Source: Oenanthe sinensis (Eukaryota > Streptophyta > Magnoliopsida > Apiales > Apiaceae). Taken from it: a stretch of DNA of 64,000 nucleotides. Location: positions 11,124,001 to 11,188,000 of the forward strand of contig JAPMAC010000231.1 in NCBI GenBank assembly GCA_028671895.1, in the 5' to 3' direction. This document shows positions 10,601 to 22,755 of this stretch, in pieces. Position numbers and translations under genes: made by a program. Numbering within the stretch: position 1 is the first letter of the stretch; each line of letters starts with the position of its first letter. A model generated the notes under the pieces. The model was given only the letters and a program-made list of their open reading frames with translations, did not search any database and was not told the origin of the DNA.

Positions 10601-12700
10601 CAAATATCTGCAAGTTATTCTACTAATGACAATCTCGAAAGAACTGATACTTGGTGTCCATGAGCTTGTTCCATAAGTGGTGTGGAGAGATCAACAGAGT
10701 TGTTGGAGTTGAAGCGGTTTCATTGTCTAGTAGATCAGAGCATCACATTCACTAACTGCTTTAAGTTTAGCCTTTGCTGCACGAAATTGACAGCTTCTAG
10801 GAATGACTTCCCTGTCTTTCTTACAACCTGCATCATCTATATCTATATAGCTAATTAGGTTAAACCTAGTATCTTTAGGGTTCCAGATTCTAAGAATTGG
10901 TGATCCCCTAAGATATCTAACAATTCATAACTTAGCTATAAGATAAGATTCTCTAGTATCCACTTGGAAACTTGCACATAGGCATATCGAGAATAAAATA
11001 TATGGTCTTTATGCACTTGAATAAGTAATGAGCTGATTACCTCTATAGCTTGTCACTTCAGTTCATATACCTGATGTGCACTGATCAAGCTTAGTGGTCT
11101 GTTGGCAAGAAGTCTTGGTAGGTCTAGAATCTTCTAAATTGCGCATCTTCAAAAGATCACTGACTTACTTTAATTGCCATCATTCTATTGAATTAATTAT
11201 AATCCAAAAAGAATTGCAACTCTTCCAACATGCTCATGTTGTACCTACTCTGCATTAACTTAGCAATAAACTCTTGCCAAAGTTTCGTTAGTAGACCCAC
11301 ATATAATATAATCATGGTATTCTTGCACATATATTACATTGTGTGTGCCTTGCATTCCTGAGAGATATATGTGTATAACTACTCTACCAAATCATTTTCA
11401 AGTAATAAACTAGTTAGAGTGTCATACCATGTCCTTGACGATTTGCTTCAATCCCTAACTCTGTTAGGTCCTCATCTTGTTAGGTCCAATTGTTAGGTCC
11501 TAAGAGGATCAAGTCTCGTCTCTGTTGTTTGCTGTTAGATCTTGAAAGTCCCGAAGATTCTGTTTCCATCATCGTCGATACCTTCTACTTGATATTAACC
11601 TGTAGCAACCAGTTTGGCTTTGTCCCTCATAACAATGCCAATAATTATCCAGTTTCTGAGAATCCTTACTGTACCAATTTCAGCTTCGTCTTGTGGTCTG
11701 GGTTCCAGCTTCAGTAGATTCTGCCTTCGAACTGATTGAGATCACCTTGCATTTGCAATCACCTAATCTGGATCAATCAGTGCATCTTCAGTATTCTTTA
11801 GGAAACCAAATATTGATTGTTGGGTCCCGAAAAAATATATGTTCATTTTGATTAGCACTTCTAGCCTTTACTCAAAATCCGGTTTACTAAGAACTAGACT
11901 CCAGGATTTACTTTGACTTTAAACCCTTTGTCTCGGCAGATATGTTCTTGATGTATTCCTTTGATCTTCATTGTGTTGAGTACGACTAGTAGATCCTTCT
12001 TTTATTTCCCTCCCCCTAAGTTGCTGCTAGGATGTGTTGAAGATCCTTCACCTTTTTCAGTGGATTCTGTTAAAGTTCACGAGTTATGTAGTTTCACTAC
12101 CAATTCCACTAATAGGATCTGAATCATCATCATTATCATTGATTCCTTCTGCAACCTCAGTTTCATCATCAGTATCTGAATTTGACTCTGACGGAATATC
12201 AAACTTCAAAGATTCAGAATAGTCTTTCATTTGAATGCTTGGGAGCTTGGTGTAGTAGGTCGATACATTCAAACTTTTAATCACCTTCTGGTTTTTCATC
12301 ATTAATGAGTAGCCGAGGAAAATTGTTCCTTGAGTCTTAACTTCTTGTCAAGATACTCATATATGTCTTCAGTAAATATCAATTTCCTCCAAACACACGA
12401 AAGAGCTTCAGTGTTTGCTTCTGGTTGGCCATTAACTCATATGATGTCTTTTCATGATCTTGTTGAATAAAGCAGCATGCTGTATTAATTGCTTCAGCTT
12501 CAAAGTACCTTTATAAGTGCAGACTTCATTTAGAACTTCATTCGCGAAATTCAGTTCCACTATCTGACTTTAAAGTTCTCACAGCTTACTTTGCTTCCAA
12601 CTTGATCTACCTGATTTGATCAATTACCATCTGTGACATTTTGTCTGTTGAATGCACGAACATCACCAACTTGTAACTAGGGTTGTCATCAACTACCACT
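10600..12700 (-). pseudogene. Degenerate pol (integrase C-terminus and RT) of element B
   Basis: Read on the - strand, several pieces are recognisable despite many stops and shifts. An integrase piece LKSDSGTEFRE lies near 12545-12580. A piece with EAINTAC and HEKTSYELMANQKQTLK lies near 12390-12520. The integrase end and acidic linker (KSLNVSTYYTKLPS, then Asp/Ser-rich) lie at 12302-12084. RT motifs include VMRDKAKLVATG and YQVEGID near 11570-11640, and KLMQSRYNMSMLEE near 11215-11260. Order and style fit the Sirevirus lineage. No domain is intact. Confidence 0.7.
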
Positions 12701-13981
12701 AAGCATATTTCTTCCATGACAAAATTTACTTCAGTGTGATGTTTTCATAGACTTCCCTATGTGACATACTTCAAAATGTCCTTCTAGATAGAATTCCATA
12801 AGAAGCAGTCATCTCACCAATTTCATCTTTGTTGGAGAATCCATTGTCTTGATCAACAAGTGTGAGAGCTTCATATGCCATAGTTAACTCTTTACTGATG
12901 AAGCTTTACTGAAAAGTTCACTTCACTTTTACATATAAAATCCATGTCAGCTGCGAACAAAATTCATCACTCTTAGTTGAGTGAGCTGCCAACCTTCTTG
13001 TTTGAGATCAAGCACTTTTCCTTTTCAATGCTTTTCCAGAAAACTCTTGACAAAGAATTCCCTAGTGCCCTGTAGATAGTGCTTAAGTCCTTCAACAAGA
13101 AAGATGCTTCCACTGATGACAGTTCTTAAATCATGATAGCCATATCCCTTATACATCCTTTGCTGTCATCTCCAAAGGTTACCATTGGGGAGGCCTTCTC
13201 AACCAACTGTGATGTTAGAGCTTTAATCTATGTCTTTTGTTACATACCCTGCAATCACAAATGATTAAGCTTCTTGGTACTCAATTTTAATTGAGTCCAG
13301 ATGGGTTAGAGATATTATCAAAGATAATAACAGCTTCAATATGCATAAAAGCACATGGATAGAAGAACTAACAAATTAATTACTAATTCTGTCTAATCCA
13401 TTTCTGTCGATGTCTAACATTTTTAACTATCTCTAATTATCTAAGTCAGTTTTAGATTAAACCTTGAATCTACAAATGTTACTGACAACTTAGATAATTC
13501 TACCATCTTATTCCTAACAAGCAATACATGATCTAATATGACATTTAAGTGCAACTATGTGAGTGCGAGCAAATCATGTGAAAATAAGCACATAAACAAT
13601 TTTAAGAATATGCAGAATATTTGAATAAAACATTATAAGCAATATCAAATTCCACATACACTTAACAAGTCATTCATAAGAACAAATATGAAATATATGA
13701 TCTATGACCTGTTTGTCTATTAGCAAATTACACAACATTAGCAGAGGTATTAAATCACAGAAAATTTAAATCAAGTTCCAGCAAATGTTCAGGGATACAT
13801 CTAACCGTCTAGAACACCCTATCTAATTCTAGATATTCATTTTACTGCATAGAAAATCAAGTATGAAATGTACTTATTTAAACTCATGAATCCTAGCATG
13901 CAATCTTATTCTTAGCAATCAATTAAGCATTTAAGTCCTAAGATGCTAACATGCTGACATGAATATAATACATTTCAATAC
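12701..13981. other. Interior of element B, probably eroded pol
   Basis: It lies between recognisable integrase pieces and the 13982-14296 ORF. There are many stops in all frames and no motif I can name. By position it should correspond to protease and N-terminal integrase. Confidence 0.4.
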
Positions 13982-14296
13982 CTAATAATCATACAGTTCT
14001 GAATTAGATAAACGTATACTAGTTAGAATGTGTACCTGTGAAGTGCTTAGTGATTTATCTCCAGTATTGGTCATTGATGCCAGATATCCATTTGGTTCAT
14101 CACTTTCACTGATAGAAATAACTTTGCATTTAACTTCATCAACAAATGCTTTCCCTTGCTGCATCCTCACTAATGCTTGAGATTCCTGCTTCAACTCAAC
14201 ATAGTGTCTGTCATCTTTTGCTTGTACAGGCTTCTTCAAACTGTGTAACAAACCCCTGATCTTGTCTTTCAACTTTAAACCATCCCTGTCTTGCAA
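13982..14296 (-). pseudogene. Open fragment of element B, likely from the gag/pol junction
   Basis: A 104-codon charged frame on the - strand, rich in Lys, Gln and Ser, with no motif I recognise. Its location upstream of the integrase relics suggests a piece of the gag-protease region. This is inference from position only. Confidence 0.35.
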
Positions 14297-14739
14297 CCAC
14301 CTCTTGAACTGATCTTGAAAATCTCCTTAATGGAATCTATAGGTAAGGACCTTAGATTTAGAATTGGGATTCCGTCTGAATCTGATGTCACTGAACTTCC
14401 TGTTGCCCTGCAGGCTTGACTTGCAGTCCAGTTCTCAAGATATTCCAAAGTGTCAAATTCACATGCAACACCTTGACCACTACCTCGAGCTACAATATCT
14501 CCAATTCAGCTTGTAGGATCATTTCATTTCTGTTCAGAGGTTCTCAACCTTGACTTCAATCAAATTTGGTTCCTGGGTCACAAATACAGTGGATATGCTA
14601 ACAACTTCTGCTTTACCAAATATTATCTTCTTTAGCTCTTGTTCTAGAATAAGCTTCATTGGATAATCTTCAGTCAATTCTTGTTGTCTTCAATACCCGG
14701 AAAAATCTTCAACTACTACCTCTTGAGCACCCTCGAATT

Positions 14740-16140
14740 AATATTTAAGAAAAATTTAAATTTATAGAATTTTTAATTTTCTTAAAAAATAAATTAATCA
14801 AAAATAAAAATTTACAAGTAATTAATTTTCAAGAATATTTGAAATTTCTTAAAAATTAAAAATCCGTAAATTAATATTTTTAAAAAAATTTAGTTTTCAA
14901 TAATCTTAATTTTTCTGTAAAAACAAATAAATCTAAAATAAAAAATTAAAGAGTACAAAACTTGGGGTACCAAATGACAATTTGGTGCTACGTGTCGACT
15001 TTCTTGACCAAGGCTCAATTCTGTATGTGTCGAATCCATGTACTGCCTTGTACAATTAAAATAGCTAAGTGTCGAAACAAGCCTTAGCACTCTAACTGTA
15101 CAAGTAACATGAACTGACCTAGAAAATGGTTAACAAAATGGTCGAGTGACTATTTAAAAAAAATTGATCAGGTTTTAATAAATTTGAATTATAAACTTAA
15201 TTTTATTAAAATTTATAAAATAAACTAATTAAAATTTATACCATAAACTAATAAAAGTTTATAAAATAAATTTTATAAAAGTTTATAAAATAAATTTAAA
15301 ATAGAAATTTATAAAATAAACTAATTAAAATTTATAACATAAACTTATAAAAGTTTATAAAATAAATTAATTTAAATTTATAATATAAATTAAATTAAAG
15401 CCTTGTCCAATTCCATCACTTAGATTTAATCACAGGACAATTTGTTGTCGACACATAGCTGAGTATGCACTACTGCTCCTGAAAACCCTCTTTACACATA
15501 AGTGTCGAGTTGGTAACACCTGTACTAGTACTAAGTGTCGATGGCCTGCAGTTGTGTGAATGCCTTAGACACCAAGTACACATGCTTTAGTCACAAAATC
15601 ACCAAGTCACCGAACTAGATGGCCAACTCTTTAAAACAAAATGGACCATGTTTATTTGTTAAATAAATTTAAATCTTAAACTTTATTAAACTTATAAAAT
15701 AAACTAATTAAAATTTATGACATAAACTTATAAAAGTTTATAAAATGAATTTTATAAAAGTTTACAAAATAAATTTTATTTAAAATTTATAAAATAAACT
15801 AATTAAAATTTATAACATAAACTTATAAAAGTTTATAAAATAAATTTTATAAAAGTTTACAAAATAAATTTTATTTAAAATTTATAAAATAAACTAATTA
15901 AAATTTATAACATAAACTAATAAAAGTTTATAAATAAATTTTATAAAAGTTTACAAGATAAATTTTATTTAAAATTTATAACATAAACTAATTAAAATTT
16001 ATAACATAAACTAATAAAAGTTTATACAACAAATTTTATAAAGTTTATAAAATAAACTTATTAAAAGTTTATAATTAAACTTATTTAACAATGCCTCCGT
16101 TTGAGTTCAAACAGCTTCAGCACGGTGAGCTTCACTGAGT
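14740..16140 (-). repeat. Leader of element B: AT-rich tandem repeats and reiterated GTGTCGA motif
   Basis: Two blocks (about 15165-15400 and 15660-16080) consist of reiterated AAAATTTATAACATAAACTA and AAAAGTTTATAAAATAAATT units. Between and before them, AAGTGTCGA or its complement recurs at least six times (about 14990-15545). No coding sequence is present. The block lies next to the primer site, in the 5' untranslated leader. Confidence 0.7.
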
Positions 16141-16170
16141 TACGGATCCTGATTTGTATATCAATCAGCG

Positions 16171-16185
16171 AGCTCTGATACCAAT
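16171..16185 (-). promoter_or_regulatory. Primer binding site of element B
   Basis: AGCTCTGATACCAAT is the exact complement of ATTGGTATCAGAGCT, the initiator-Met tRNA primer site. It abuts the LTR at 16186 and proves the - strand orientation. Confidence 0.9.
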
Positions 16186-18120
16186 TGTTAGGCCCCGGAA
16201 GTATCGTAGAAGGGGGGTTGAATACGATACTCACTAAATCAAAAATTCTTTCGAATCTTTTGCAGATAAATAATTTAGAGTTCGATTAGTGGGCTCGTGT
16301 TCTTGAGGTGAATAGTGTTTACGGAGCTGCTTACTAATTTTCTGTGTTTAGGATTAATCATTTCGGTTCTGGAAAATCAGTAATAAAATAAACAACACAA
16401 GATTCGGGGAATATATCATTTGATAAATATAAACCCTGAGGTTGCTACACCCGGTCAACAAATCCGGTCCGAAGAACAAGTTCTTCGCTGCTTAACAAAA
16501 ACATATAACTCTCAATTTCCTATACAAGTATTTCTAGATCAGTACAAAGGAAACTAAGACCGTAGAGAGTGATATATAGTGGCCCTGAACATTTTTCATT
16601 AAGGAACCGACCACTGATACATCTCCGGTGAGGAGGTATAGATTTTTCTGGTATCTCTCCTCTCCGGCTTCGCCTTTTCTCTCTCTGGTTATTTTTGTTG
16701 TGTTGCTGAAGACTCCTCCAAATGAATGGCTCTGCTTCAATTTATGTGTAGGCTTTTTCAGTACAGCTACGTGGCTTCATGTGGTCCAAGTAACTGAGCT
16801 GCTTCTTCACTTCTTGAATTAACAACCGTCGAGACATTTTATTTATAACCATCGGTGAGTCTGTTGATAACCGTCGAGACTGAAATAAATCACTTAAAAC
16901 AATTTTGCTCAAGGATATCAATGATAGGTGGCATGCTGTGGCTGGCTGTAGATTAAACAATCTTAAACCCTCAACTATCGAAGTGCCATAACTATCGAGA
17001 CTTAACCGTCGATGGAATAAATAATCTGGATATTTATCTGAGTCCCTTAACTATCGAGATGCTGTAACCGTCGAGACGAAACAGTCGAACCCAATAACTA
17101 TCGACTCAAAATGCATAACCGTCGAGTGAAATAAAATAAATAATATATCCAAAATGGTAACCGTCGAGTGATTTGCTAACCGTCGGTAAATAAGACGAAA
17201 TAGCCAAACAGGAAACCCAACCGTCGGAAATAAGACAAAACAGCCAAACAGCCTATAACCAACTATCGGTAAATAAGACGAAACAGCCAAACAGCTAAAA
17301 CCAACTGTCGGTAATTCACCTTAGCCGTTTTTCCAACGATTCAAAGCTCTGTAATATTTCTTTTCACTGCAACCAAGTTAATAAATTTACCTTTACTACT
17401 TGAACTTGATTTTCTCCGAGCTTTAGCACACAACGGTTATACAGCCAATTCTTTTCTAACATAGATGCAGTTCTCAATTCCTTTTGTGCTGACGTTTAGT
17501 GCGACTGGTCTGGTTCACAAACGACTAACACGAACTTGATCTTCACATCTTCTTGACTATTCAATTGGCCCTGTTTCTCTAGCTGTTAAGAAGTGCTTCT
17601 ATTGTAAGTACATTGGAATCCTCTGACACTTATGCTGAACCATAAACATATCTGAAACCCTGAACATCTTCGAACTTTATCCTTCACTGAAGTCTGTACA
17701 TATGAATGAACTTCTTCCAGCAATCTATAATAGACTCCAAGATTCCATCTAATATTTTGATTCTTTGTATTTGCCGTATATTCTATCTTCTCGATTCCTG
17801 TACTTGAGCTCTGCAATTCATTGCTTGACTGATTTGCAGATTTGGATCACTAGAATCTTTCTGGTACTTTGACAACCGCTTCACTGCTTCCACATCCTTG
17901 AATACTTCAACCTTTATTCTTCACTGAGGCATGAACATATTAATGAACTTCTTCCAGTGAGCTAATGCTTCAAGTCTGTAGATTTCTTCTTTATCCTTTG
18001 TCTTTACCAAGTCTTCATGTCTTCCTGATTCCGGTGATAACTTCATATTATTTACACGTCCTGTTCTTATGTTGAGTTATAACCCTATATTACATATAGG
18101 TCTATACATAAAGCCTTTCA
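16186..18120 (-). repeat. 5' LTR of element B
   Basis: It has the same 1935-bp length as 4430-6364 and is nearly identical to it, with TG...CA termini. It carries the same array of CCGTCGAG-like motifs at about 16825-17310. Confidence 0.93.
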
Positions 18121-18125
18121 TTGTT
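18121..18125. repeat. Right target-site duplication of element B (TTGTT)
   Basis: A perfect copy of 4425-4429 placed directly after the CCTTTCA terminus. Confidence 0.93.
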
Positions 18126-20143
18126 GAATATGGTACGATCGATGATGAGTCATGCAGATCTTCCAATTAATTTCTGGGGTTACGCCCTGGAGACGACTGC
18201 TTATACACTTAACCGAGTTCCTACTAAAATGGTTCAAAAGACTCCATATGAGATATGGACTGAGAAACGTCATAGCATGTCATTTATGAAAATTTGGGGT
18301 TGTGAGGCATTTATGAAACATCTAACTTCTGACAAGCTTGGACCTAAATCAGAAAAATGTAATTTTATGGGATACCCAATTGAAACAAAGGGTTATTCTT
18401 TCTATTATCCTTCAGAGAACAAAGCCTTTGTTGCTCGAACTGCAGTGTTCCTTGAAAGAGAAATGCTGTCTAAAAAAGACAGTGAGAGGATAATAGATCT
18501 CGATGAAATTCGAGACCCACATGATAACATTGAACCAATGGAGGAATCTAAGCAGAATGTACAAGAAAACAATACTGCTCAGGAAACACAGGTTGTTCGT
18601 AGGTCTGGTAGGATTCACCATGAGCCCGAGAGATATTATGGATTTCTCTTGACTCAAGATGGTGATGTGATGCTTGTGGATGAAGATGAGCCTCTCACGT
18701 ACCAAGACGCTATGAACACTCCAGAATCTAAGAGATGGCAGGATGCTATGAAATCTGAGATGGAATCCATGTATACTAATCAAGTATGGACTTTGGTTGA
18801 TCCACCCGAAGGGGTAAAACCTATAGGGTGCAAGTGGGTTTTCAAAAGGAAGACCTACATGGATGGTAATGTACAGACCTATAAAGCATGATTGGTGGCA
18901 AAAGGTTTTAAGCAAATTCATGGTATTGACTATGATGAAACTTTTTCACCAGTGGGTATGGTCAAGTCCATCAGGATTTTGCTTGCTATAGCTGCTTACC
19001 ATGACTATGAAATCTGGCAAATGGATGTCAAAACCGCTTTCTTAAATGAGAGCCTTGAAGAGGATGTGGATGTGTATATGACAGAGCCTGAAGGTTTTGT
19101 TGATCCAAAGAATGTTGGAAAGGTATGTAAGCTGCGTCGATCCATTTATGGATTGAAACAAACCTCAAGGAGATGGAACATTCATTTTGATGAAATTGTC
19201 AAAGAGTTTGGGTTTATTCAAAATGAAGATGAACCATGTGTTTACAAGAAGGTAAGTGGGAGCACTGTGGCATTCCTAGTATTATATGTTGATGATATAT
19301 TAATAATAGGGAATGACATTCCTTCTTTACAGGCTGTTAAGACTTGGTTGAGTAAGAATTTCTCAATGAAAGACTTAGGCGAAGCGACCTATATTTTAGG
19401 TATCAAGATCTATAGAGATAGATCAAGAAGAATGATTGGCCTAAGTCAGAGTACATACATTGATAAAGTTTTGCATCGATTTAGGATGCAAAATGCTGAA
19501 AGGGGATTTGTCCTTATGTCTCATGGAATATCGATCTCAAAAGATAATAGTCCTAAATCATTGGATGATAAGGACCGTATGAGTAAAGTTTCATATGCTT
19601 CAGCAATTGGTTCCATAATGTATGCAATGATATGTACTCGTCCTGATGTCTCGTATGCTTTGAGCATGACGAGTAGATACCAGTCTAATCTAGGTAAAGG
19701 TCACTAGACAGCAGTCAAGAATATTCTTAAGTACTTGAAATGGACTAAAGATTAATTCTTAGTATATGGAGGAGGAGATAAGCTAGTTGTAAAAAGTTAC
19801 ACCGATGCTAGTTTCTAGACAGACAAGGATGATTCGATTTCTCAGTCTGGGTTTGTGTTTTGTCTAAATGGAGGTGCTGTAAGCTGGAAAAGTTCAAAGC
19901 AAGAGACGGTTGACGATTCTACAATGGACGCTGAGTATATTGTTGCCTGTAAAGAAGCCATTGAGACTGTTTAGATTCAGAAATTTATTGCAGGTCTTGG
20001 TATGGTTCCTTCTGTCGCAGATCTGATAGATTTATACTACGATAATATTGGAGCCATTTCGCAGGCTAAGGAACCAAGGTCTCATTCCCGAACAAAGCAT
20101 ATACTCAGACGATATCATCTTTATCGAGAGATTAATAATCGAG

Positions 20144-20146
<3 letters not shown>

Positions 20147-20212
<66 letters not shown>
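20147..20212 (+). repeat. (AT)33 microsatellite inside the RNase H frame
   Basis: 33 uninterrupted AT units. The frame stays open and would encode alternating Ile-Tyr. The related element E has only a short GATATACATATATG at the same place (about 49960-49980), so this is a local expansion. Confidence 0.95.
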
Positions 20213-20215
<3 letters not shown>

Positions 20216-20330
20216 AAGTACATACAAATGATAACATTGCAGATCCACTGACCAAGGCTTTGTCGCAGCAGAAGCACGAAGGTCATACTAGTTCTATGGG
20301 TATTAGATACATGAGAGATTGGCTCTAGTA

Positions 20331-20342
20331 CAAGTGGGAGAT
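20331..20342 (+). promoter_or_regulatory. Polypurine tract of element A
   Basis: CAAGTGGGAGAT directly precedes the TGTTAGTATTGG start of the 3' LTR. Confidence 0.8.
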
Positions 20343-22377
20343 TGTTAGTATTGGTGTCCTAGAGACAATACTTTTAATGTTTTATTCAAAACAATTATGT
20401 TATGTGATTATTTAATTAATATTTATTATATCTTTATTTACTGTGTCATAAATTGAAAGAATAATAAATGTCCTTGGAATATTAATACATAATATATGTC
20501 TTTAAGTATGTGACTTAAAAATGAGATTATATGAATAGTATTTTATTCCTAAAATTCCCTAGTCAAGTATTATTATTTAAGGACAATAATAATGCAATAA
20601 GACTAGTATGTTTGTTGACAGATGACCACATCAAATTGGTCATAGGTATACGCCCCATTCTGAGCTCCCACGCACCCGCACACGCCTCGAGAAGTTTCTG
20701 ACGCATCCCCATGCGCGCACGAGCGTCAGGCGCGTGCAAGACACCCTGTCACGCATCTCGGGTATGCGTTACAAGCCAAAAACCCCTTTTTAGCTTGTAA
20801 CGCATGCGCAGAATGCGTTACACCTTTTTTTTCCAAATATTATTATTTAATTACGAATTAATTAAAAACAACTTTAAAATTCCATAATAAATAATCTATT
20901 GCTCAGAAAAATATTCTAAAAATACCTGGACGATCTACAATACTTGTAGAACACATGAAAAATATAAAATAAATTTTATGAGTTTCAAAGTCATTTATGT
21001 GGTGACACTATATCTAGTATGTAGGTGCTTATTAAGGAATAAGTTCACAGAACATGACTCGATAAGTATAACAACTAATGGAGTTTACTCACGCGTCGAT
21101 AGTTGTTTATTAAGTAAATAGTTGTACAAGTATTCTTAGACTTGAGATCGTTAGAGTAATCTCGTACACAATGATTTATGCTTTGGTTTAGTCCTTAGTC
21201 TCTAGGACATTCATTAGGTCCATTCTGGGCATAGTGATTTGTGTATGGAGATAGTTAACGGATCAATAAAGGATCTGTCCCTTCTAGTCAAGGAAGTGAA
21301 TATCCTATGTTATTCTTAGATATGCAAGTTCAGGAATCTCTGGCCAGAGTGAATGAAATTAGAAAGAGTTTCTAATTTGCATTAAAAGGAACTTTGCATT
21401 ATGAATAAGAAATCATATGATTAAATTAGATAGGCTTGACACGAGTTCCATGCCTTGTATTTAATCGGGATATTGAAGGGTAGAAGGAATTATTTATACG
21501 GTAACTAATTACTGACAGGTTCTAAGTATTCTAAGCAATGATTTCGTCTTATCTGGATAGTCGCGATATGTTGAGAAGCATCACTCACGATGTAGAATAA
21601 ATATAATTAATCAGATTAATTATATTTAATGAATTAATAGAATTCATATAAATAATAAATAAAATGTTTATTATTATTTATTTCAATTACCGGCTTAATA
21701 TTGAATCTAAAGAGTCACACCATAGAAGAGATTAAATTATAGATGAATGAATAATTAATAATAGCTAGTCATTATTTATTTATGAAATAAATAATTACTT
21801 AGCAAATTTTATAAATTAATTAAATGAGATTTAATTGATTATAAATTATTTAAGATAAGATCTTAATATTATTAATTAAATATTTAATTAAAGTAATTAA
21901 ATATGAAGAGAGAATAATTTTCTAAAAGAGTTTAGAAAAAGGAATTAATGATTAAAATAGTTTTAATCATTAACTAATTAATTAATAAGATTAATTAATT
22001 AAAAAAGGGAATTAATAATAAGATATTTATAGAAAATATCTCATCTGAGATATTTGCATATAAATATAGGATTATAAACCCTAATACTTCAACCCTAATA
22101 TTTGTGAGAAATATTTTAAAAGGGAGGCAACCCTAATTTCCTCTCTAGCCTCCTCCTTCATCTTTTAGTTTGATTCTTGGTGTATATCTTTAGAGCACTC
22201 CACACTTGAGGGGTGATTACAAGGATTGAAAAACAAGATCTTCTCTAGCTGTTGCCGGAAAGTAATCGATGTATTCTTCAATTTATAAAATAGTTTTTAT
22301 ATCTATATGTATGTATACATAGGAATATATGCAAATAAATGTTATTCAATGCTTCCGCTGGTGCATAAATTCCTTCA
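20343..22377 (+). repeat. 3' LTR of element A
   Basis: It begins TGTTAGTATTGGTGTCC and ends TTCCTTCA, about 2035 bp. The first 300 bp or so match the LTR of element E; the rest does not match either E or the 5' LTR at 1-812. It includes a GC-rich insert at about 20650-20825 with a CpG-rich hairpin, in otherwise AT-rich DNA. Confidence 0.75.
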
Positions 22378-22755
22378 GCAACATCAATCATTTACAGATA
22401 TCGGAGAACAAACCTCAATTATTGAAATATCAGAGTCTGACCAAACTCTGACAAATACAAACTCTATAACCCTAAACTCTGATCCATCAAACTCTGAAAG
22501 TCTAAACACCGATTCATTAAACACTGATGGAAACACAACTTCTGGGGGATGATCAGTAGTTATAGATGAATCATACTATTAAGGCACAAATCATGGGGGA
22601 ACATCTAGTTCATGAAATTTTCTACATCCAAGGAAATGGACCAAAGATCACACATCTGAATTGATTATTGGTGATCTAGAAAGTGGAGTGCAGACAAGGA
22701 AAGCTACTCAAAATGAATGTCTATTTCATAGTTTTCTTTCTCAAACAGAGCCAAA
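22378..22755 (+). pseudogene. Fragment of a Sirevirus-like pol: linker and start of RT
   Basis: The frame reads a Ser/Asp/Asn-rich linker (SESDQTLTNTNS) with a TGA near 22550. It continues to RKWTKDHTSELIIGDLESG and the TRKATQNECLFH start of a copia RT domain, ending SQTEPN. Element A lies directly against it, so A may have inserted into this older element. The remainder of the RT is missing. The 81-codon ORF that begins inside the LTR of A is a chance fusion. Confidence 0.7.

Larger units (their letters stand above)
4430..18120 (-). mobile_element. Element B: recent Sirevirus-like copia element without intact genes
   Basis: A complete 13.7-kb insertion. It has two LTRs of exactly 1935 bp, the reverse complement of a polypurine tract just inside the left LTR, the reverse complement of the iMet primer site just inside the right LTR, and a perfect 5-bp target duplication. 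The LTR pair differs at only about eight positions by eye, roughly 0.4%. The inside holds only degenerate pol fragments and a short extra ORF on the - strand, so it was probably mobilised in trans. The integrase, RT and extra-ORF relics resemble the Sirevirus (SIRE/Maximus) lineage. Confidence 0.93.
18121..20328 (+). pseudogene. 3' half of pol of element A: integrase end, RT and RNase H
   Basis: It opens with the integrase continuation (RSMMSHADLPINFWGYA) and the linker. RT follows with MKSEMESMYTNQVWTLVDPP, KWVFKRK and a YVDD catalytic box at 19284-19295. RNase H follows with YTDASF, the AEYIVA region, and the NIADPLTK end. In-frame stops include TGA 18889-18891 and TAG 19705-19707, with later ones near 19753, 19816 and 19972. 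An (AT)33 tract sits inside the RNase H coding frame. In life this polyprotein reverse-transcribes the element RNA in virus-like particles. Here it is dead. Confidence 0.9.
1..22377 (+). mobile_element. Element A: decayed Tork-like Ty1/copia retrotransposon, split by element B
   Basis: In order: partial 5' LTR (cut by the window edge), primer binding site, leader, gag with a CCHC knuckle, protease, integrase, reverse transcriptase, RNase H, polypurine tract and 3' LTR. The integrase-before-RT order identifies Ty1/copia. The RT-RNase H style and the TACAAGTGGGAGAT end before the LTR suggest the Tork group (inference). Element B occupies 4430-18120 and is flanked by TTGTT on both sides, so the two halves belong together. 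Several nonsense codons and frameshifts make it non-autonomous. Confidence 0.9.

Noticed and set aside
18412..18921. 169-codon ORF antisense to pol of element A, and a similar one at 51200-51673
   Set aside because: These are shadow frames of the conserved pol coding strand.
20002..20328. Protein with a long Ile-Tyr repeat as a novel gene
   Set aside because: It is the RNase H end of element A with an AT microsatellite expansion.
22307..22552. 81-codon Ser/Asn-rich ORF as a host gene
   Set aside because: It starts in the LTR of element A and runs into the linker of an older pol fragment, so it is a chance fusion.
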